Assembly (NCBI GenBank): GCA_023142175.1
Contig: JAGLJX010000248.1
Span: 1 to 7,488 of the forward strand
Direction: 5' to 3'
DNA: 7,488 bases
Source of the DNA: Emcibacter sp.
GTDB lineage: Bacteria > Pseudomonadota > Alphaproteobacteria > Sphingomonadales > Emcibacteraceae
This document shows, in pieces, positions 4,961 to 7,488 of this stretch. Each line of letters starts with the position of its first letter. Within the stretch, counting starts at the first letter, position 1. The position numbers and the translations under genes are program-made. The notes beneath the pieces are model-generated. The model saw only the letters and a list, made by a program, of their open reading frames with translations. It had not been told where the DNA came from and searched no databases.

Positions 4961-5575
4961 ATGTCCAGCTGCTGTGATCACGATAATATTGACCAGACGG
5001 CCTTACAGGTGAAATCTTTCCGTCGGGTGTTGTGGCTGGTTTTGATCATTAACGGGATAATGTTTGTTGCTGAATTCAGCAGCGCCTTTTTTGCAGGCTC
5101 CGTATCATTACAGGCCGATGCCCTGGATTTTCTCGGCGATACAGTGACCTATGCCATAACGCTGATGGCCATGGGCTATTCTCTGAAAGTTCGGGCAAAG
5201 GTTGCCATGTTCAAGGGGCTCAGTCTTGGTCTGCTGGGCCTTTGGGTCTACGGACAGATGCTATATTATCTTTTCCATGATAAAATCCCGTCTTTTGAAA
5301 TAATGGGTGTCATGGGGATTATCGCTTTTCTCGCCAATCTATTCAGCGCCGTCCTGCTTTATCGTTACCGGGTTGGTGACAGCAATATGCAGTCGGTCTG
5401 GCTTTGCTCACGCAATGACGCCATTGGCAACCTTGCGATCATTGTGGCGGCATCGGGGGTTTTTGCTACGGGGGCTGGCTGGCCGGATTTTCTGGTCGCT
5501 ACCATCATGGCCACGCTATGTGTGACGGCAAGTTACCGAATTATCCGGCTGGCAAGGGCGGAGCTAGATCAATGA
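4961..5575 (+). CDS. Cation diffusion facilitator-type transporter, membrane domain only
   Basis: The protein has 204 residues, against about 300 for ordinary cation diffusion facilitators. It has about six hydrophobic segments (roughly 22-44, 47-72, 84-105, 114-135, 144-170 and 173-193) and stops right after the last, so the cytoplasmic C-terminal metal-sensing domain is absent. The N-terminus MSSCCDHD is a likely metal-binding tail. In segment 2, ADALDFLGD gives D56-x3-D60, matching the first half of the family's zinc site. In segment 5, CSRNDAIGN gives C149-x3-D153 where E. coli YiiP has His-x3-Asp, so the site would be Asp/Asp/Cys/Asp. The family exports divalent metals (Zn, Cd, Co, Fe) in exchange for protons; which metal is used here is open. 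CTD-less members are known, for example from Maricaulis maris. The gene is monocistronic as far as seen and overlaps the convergent DUF3126 gene by 12 bases. The ribosome site is weak. Confidence 0.88.
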   Translation: MSSCCDHDNIDQTALQVKSFRRVLWLVLIINGIMFVAEFSSAFFAGSVSLQADALDFLGDTVTYAITLMAMGYSLKVRAKVAMFKGLSLGLLGLWVYGQMLYYLFHDKIPSFEIMGVMGIIAFLANLFSAVLLYRYRVGDSNMQSVWLCSRNDAIGNLAIIVAASGVFATGAGWPDFLVATIMATLCVTASYRIIRLARAELDQ

Positions 5576-5797
5576 GGCGTCGGATGCGGCGGGAAGGTCT
5601 TCTTCCAGAATGGCAATATTGAGGGCGTAGGATATTTCTCCTTCTTCTTCATCCCGATAGATGACGCCAAGAAATTCACCATCAAAGTGTAATTCCATGC
5701 TGCCGTCTTTTTGGTTGCCACCTTTTAGCTGAAATTCACTTGTATCGAATTTATCATTCAGATATTTACGCAGACGCATAATTTCTGTTCTGTTCAT
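5564..5797 (-). CDS. DUF3126 family protein
   Basis: This is a 77-residue, probably cytosolic protein. It matches the small alphaproteobacterial DUF3126 family as I recall it: an N-terminal helix (EIMRLRKYLNDKF, 5-17), then a beta-rich part with SMELHFDGEFLGVIYRDEEEGEISY (33-57), and AILEEDL near the end. The 8-residue tail after AILEEDLPA looks extra compared with the usual length of about 60-70. No biochemical role is established. The start ATG (5795-5797) overlaps the upstream gene's stop by one base (TAATG), and AAGGA precedes it by 6-7 bases, so the two are translationally coupled. Its last codons overlap the end of the cation transporter gene on the other strand. Confidence 0.93.
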   Translation of the reverse strand: MNRTEIMRLRKYLNDKFDTSEFQLKGGNQKDGSMELHFDGEFLGVIYRDEEEGEISYALNIAILEEDLPAASDASLI

Positions 5798-6363
5798 TAT
5801 TTTTCCTTAAATAATAGTTCTAGTCTGTCGAGATAGGGGCTCAGGGCTTCCTGATCGGCTATCTCGCCCTCAGTAAGATTCTCTGATATCGTCACCATCT
5901 GGGTCAGACTTTCCAGCAGTTGTTTTTTTATCTCTGGAGATAAATATTCGTTTTTCTTGACTTCTTCAATGTTTTTTAGCATTTCCTGTATTTTTTTTGG
6001 GGTCATTTCCTCGATTATTCTGATCGCGGTATAGGCATTCATGACCCTGTCCCCTACTTCTGCCCATTCTTGCGGCGAAGAAAAGCCGGCGGATAATATG
6101 ATATCCGTGAATTCATCGTAGGATTCATGATTTTTCATTAGTTCAAGAACATATGTCATGGGTGTAAAATCTTCTGGGTTGATATCTTCAGCGGGTTCTT
6201 CCTCGTCATTAAAGTCGTACTTTCCCCCAAGTTCCTGTACGGGCCTGAAGGCATTGATAAAATGCTGAATATCATTACCACTGAGCGTATCAGCGGCATA
6301 AACCGTGCCATAAACCATTGAAAATAATAACATACTGAGGATGAGTGAGATAATATTTTTCAT
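5797..6363 (-). CDS. Exported acidic alpha-helical protein of unknown function
   Basis: This is a 188-residue protein. Residues 1-23 are a signal peptide (MKNIISLILS, hydrophobic core, cleavage after VYA), so it acts outside the cytoplasm. The mature part is acidic. HFINAFRPVQELGGKY (34-49) is followed by an acidic linker (NDEEEPAEDINPED, 52-65) and then a mostly helical body with LSAGFSSPQEWAEVGDRVMNAY (90-111), a stretch I recall from uncharacterised alphaproteobacterial periplasmic proteins. Residues 120-165 are Lys/Glu-rich helix and could form a coiled coil. There are no Cys residues and no catalytic motif that I can name. It is the first gene of a two-gene unit with DUF3126 (stop and start share one base), so the pair is co-expressed even though one partner is exported and the other is not. 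The ribosome site before 6363 is weak. Confidence 0.85.
   Translation of the reverse strand: MKNIISLILSMLLFSMVYGTVYAADTLSGNDIQHFINAFRPVQELGGKYDFNDEEEPAEDINPEDFTPMTYVLELMKNHESYDEFTDIILSAGFSSPQEWAEVGDRVMNAYTAIRIIEEMTPKKIQEMLKNIEEVKKNEYLSPEIKKQLLESLTQMVTISENLTEGEIADQEALSPYLDRLELLFKEK
5804..5808 (-). promoter_or_regulatory. Ribosome binding site for DUF3126 within the upstream gene
   Basis: On the minus strand AAGGA lies 6 bases before the ATG, inside the last codons of the upstream exported-protein gene. Together with the TAATG overlap it points to coupled translation. Confidence 0.75.
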
Positions 6364-6433
6364 GCTGTCTGACCCGTTGTTGGAAATTGGAAAAAGCTAT
6401 CATACAGGGTAATGTCCGCAAACTCACTCACAT

Positions 6434-6463
6434 AATATATGTTCTTGTACGGAATTAAGTCAC
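6434..6463 (-). promoter_or_regulatory. Candidate promoter for the exported-protein/DUF3126 unit
   Basis: Reading the minus strand, GTGACT (6463-6458) and TATATT (6439-6434) are 18 bases apart, with a leader of roughly 65 bases to the ATG at 6363. The -35 overlaps one arm of the inverted repeat CACAT-TT-ATGTG (6461-6472). The match is moderate. Confidence 0.35.
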
Positions 6464-6504
6464 ATTTATGTGTTCGCCGTTACTGACGAGATCATCTTTT
6501 TTAC

Positions 6505-6533
6505 TTGCCCTTTTGCCTAGAAACAAATATGAC
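6505..6533 (+). promoter_or_regulatory. Weak candidate promoter for trcR
   Basis: TTGCCC (6505-6510) and TATGAC (6528-6533) are 17 bases apart and match the consensus at 4 of 6 positions each. The leader to ATG 6641 would be about 100 bases. The rest of the 277-base gap (6364-6640) shows no gene, RNA gene or strong hairpin. Confidence 0.3.
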
Positions 6534-6630
6534 ATTTTTGGCGTGTATAAAGCTTTGCCCTATTGAGCGAATTCCTTTATGTTACGCCGAAGTTATCTTG
6601 GATGATTAAGCAAAGCGGATAATATCCCGT

Positions 6631-6636
6631 AGGAGG
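6631..6636 (+). promoter_or_regulatory. Full-consensus ribosome binding site of trcR
   Basis: AGGAGG lies 4 bases before ATG 6641. It fixes the start and suggests efficient translation. Confidence 0.85.
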
Positions 6637-6640
6637 TTAA

Positions 6641-7231
6641 ATGACACAGCCTTTGATGCCAATGGCGACAGCCGTATGGTTGGTTGACAACACAAGCCTG
6701 TCGTTTCGGCAGATTGGTGAATTTTGTAGCCTGCATGAATTGGAAGTGCAGGGCATTGCCGATGAGCAGGTTGCCCAGAATATTGTGGGACTGGACCCGA
6801 TTGTAAACGGTCAGCTGACTTGGCCTGACATTGAGAAATGTCAGGATGACAGCTCCCGCAGCCTGAAATTGATAGTGGATGAAATTCCGGCCAAGACCCG
6901 TTCTGGTGGCGCACGCTATACGCCCGTATCTAAACGACAGGATAAACCGGACGCCATTGCATGGTTGCTGAAATATCATCCTGAACTTACCAACCCACAG
7001 ATATGCCGTCTGGTGGGGACTACGAAACCGACTATTTTAGCCATTCGGGAACGTAGCCACTGGAATATGAGCGAAATCAAGGCTGTTGATCCGGTATTGC
7101 TGGGTCTTTGCAAGCAGGGTGAATTGGATGCGGCGGTGATAAAATCCGCGCCGCCGGTTGTGGAAAGTGAAGAAGAGGCTCCGGTAGTGGAAGCCGCAGA
7201 CACGGAAGCAGCAGAAGTCGCAACTGAATAA
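6641..7231 (+). CDS. trcR: Cell cycle transcriptional regulator TrcR (DUF1013)
   Basis: The protein has 196 residues and is cytosolic. The N-terminus PLMPMATAVWLVDNTSLSFRQIG, followed by EFCSLHELEVQGIAD and GLDPIVNGQLTWPDIEKC, is the signature of the alphaproteobacterial DUF1013 family, now named TrcR. The first 40 residues look like a helix-turn-helix, and a second helix-turn-helix-like part lies at about 104-138 (AIAWLLKYHPEL, then QICRLVGTTKPTILAIRER). The last 30 residues are a low-complexity acidic tail rich in Glu, Ala and Val, probably disordered. It is thought to be a DNA-binding regulator linked to the alphaproteobacterial cell cycle; its targets cannot be read from here. It stands alone with its own gap upstream, a perfect ribosome site and a strong terminator at 7262-7290. 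Confidence 0.93.
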   Translation: MTQPLMPMATAVWLVDNTSLSFRQIGEFCSLHELEVQGIADEQVAQNIVGLDPIVNGQLTWPDIEKCQDDSSRSLKLIVDEIPAKTRSGGARYTPVSKRQDKPDAIAWLLKYHPELTNPQICRLVGTTKPTILAIRERSHWNMSEIKAVDPVLLGLCKQGELDAAVIKSAPPVVESEEEAPVVEAADTEAAEVATE

Positions 7232-7261
7232 ATCGCTAATTTTATGTGAAAATGTCAAATA

Positions 7262-7290
7262 AAAAGGCCCTCGCTTGGGGGCCTTTTGTT
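7262..7290. terminator. Bidirectional terminator between trcR and the ydcH-like gene
   Basis: AAAAGGCCC (7262-7270) pairs with GGGCCTTTT (7279-7287) around an 8-base loop that can close further. On the plus strand the T run is TTTTGTT; on the minus strand the stem ends in TTTTTATTT. It therefore can end transcription both of trcR, 31 bases upstream, and of the convergent gene that stops at 7298. Confidence 0.88.
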
Positions 7291-7297
7291 ATGGGGG

Positions 7298-7471
7298 TTA
7301 TTCTTCCGGTCGTCTATATCGTTCCATCTCGTCTTTAATTTTCAGTTTTTCTTTTTTTAGCCCGTTGAGCATAACACTATTAGGGGAGGGTCGGTGTTCC
7401 TCTTTGTGAATAATACTATCTAGTTTTTGGTGTTTTTCTGAAAGTGTAGCAAGATGAGATTCTAAATGCAT
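7298..7471 (-). CDS. YdcH family (DUF465) miniprotein
   Basis: This is a 57-residue protein, below the usual cut-off for gene calls. It reads MHLESHLATLSEKHQKL at the start, then IIHKEEHRPSPNSVMLNGLKK and EKLKIKDEMERYRR. The order ESH-x2-L-x2-KH-x2-L, then E-x2-RP-x-P, then LKK-x-KL-x-(I/L)KDE is the YdcH/DUF465 signature of short, charged, helical-hairpin proteins common in alphaproteobacteria. The function is not established. The ATG is at 7471-7469, with AGGAG (7484-7480) 8 bases before it. The stop TAA is at 7300-7298. It shares the bidirectional terminator at 7262-7290 with trcR. The promoter would lie beyond the window edge. Confidence 0.92.
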   Translation of the reverse strand: MHLESHLATLSEKHQKLDSIIHKEEHRPSPNSVMLNGLKKEKLKIKDEMERYRRPEE

Positions 7472-7479
7472 ATTTGGTT

Positions 7480-7484
7480 CTCCT
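7480..7484 (-). promoter_or_regulatory. Ribosome binding site of the YdcH-family gene
   Basis: AGGAG on the minus strand, 8 bases before the ATG at 7471. It supports translation of this short gene. Confidence 0.75.
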
Positions 7485-7488
7485 GTTT

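Noticed and set aside
6593..6979. Minus-strand open frame of 128 codons across the start of trcR
   Set aside because: It covers the trcR ribosome site and DUF1013 coding region in antisense, and its sequence shows no family motif.
1..7488. Defence island, toxin-antitoxin pair, CRISPR array, mobile element or tRNA
   Set aside because: I looked for direct repeats, transposase or integrase motifs, paired small cytosolic genes and tRNA-like foldbacks on both strands and saw none.

Overview
The window reads as chromosomal, housekeeping-type DNA from an alphaproteobacterium of moderate GC content. The best markers are a DUF3126 protein, a TrcR-type (DUF1013) regulator, a YdcH-family (DUF465) miniprotein and a glutathione-transferase-fold gene directly upstream of queG. 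A marine lineage is a guess from the base composition and gene styles. I see no tRNA, rRNA, CRISPR array, insertion sequence, phage gene or integration site, and no broken genes. The first gene is cut by the window edge.

Layout. 1-357 (+) is the 3' end of an ABHD10-like alpha/beta hydrolase. 468-914 (+) is a small exported protein behind a well-formed promoter that carries a palindrome. 934-1791 (-) is a YeeZ-like atypical SDR, convergent with the previous gene; the hairpin terminator between them lies inside the SDR's last codons. 1851-2645 (+) is an exported TPR protein. 2716-2958 (+) is an exported Lys/Glu/His-rich miniprotein with its own strong terminator. 4820-3031 (-) is a two-gene unit: a GST-fold protein resembling the FtsZ-associated protein FzlA, then queG (epoxyqueuosine reductase). 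Divergent from it, 4961-5575 (+) is a short CDF-type cation transporter made only of its membrane domain; the gap between them holds a perfect 16-bp ATTC-N8-GAAT palindrome. 6363-5564 (-) is a second two-gene unit, an exported acidic protein and DUF3126, joined by TAATG and overlapping the transporter gene tail to tail by 12 bp. 6641-7231 (+) is trcR. 7471-7298 (-) is a YdcH-family gene that shares a bidirectional terminator with trcR.

How the parts relate. Most genes look individually controlled, with short intergenic gaps, and no multi-gene defence or metabolic island is visible. The themes are tRNA modification (queG), cell division and cell cycle (FzlA-like protein, TrcR), metal efflux (CDF), and four small exported proteins of unknown role. 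I did not find a convincing new system. The best leads are the 16-bp operator-like palindrome, the membrane-domain-only CDF with a Cys in place of the usual metal-site His, the charged exported miniprotein, and the promoter-embedded palindrome upstream of 468.
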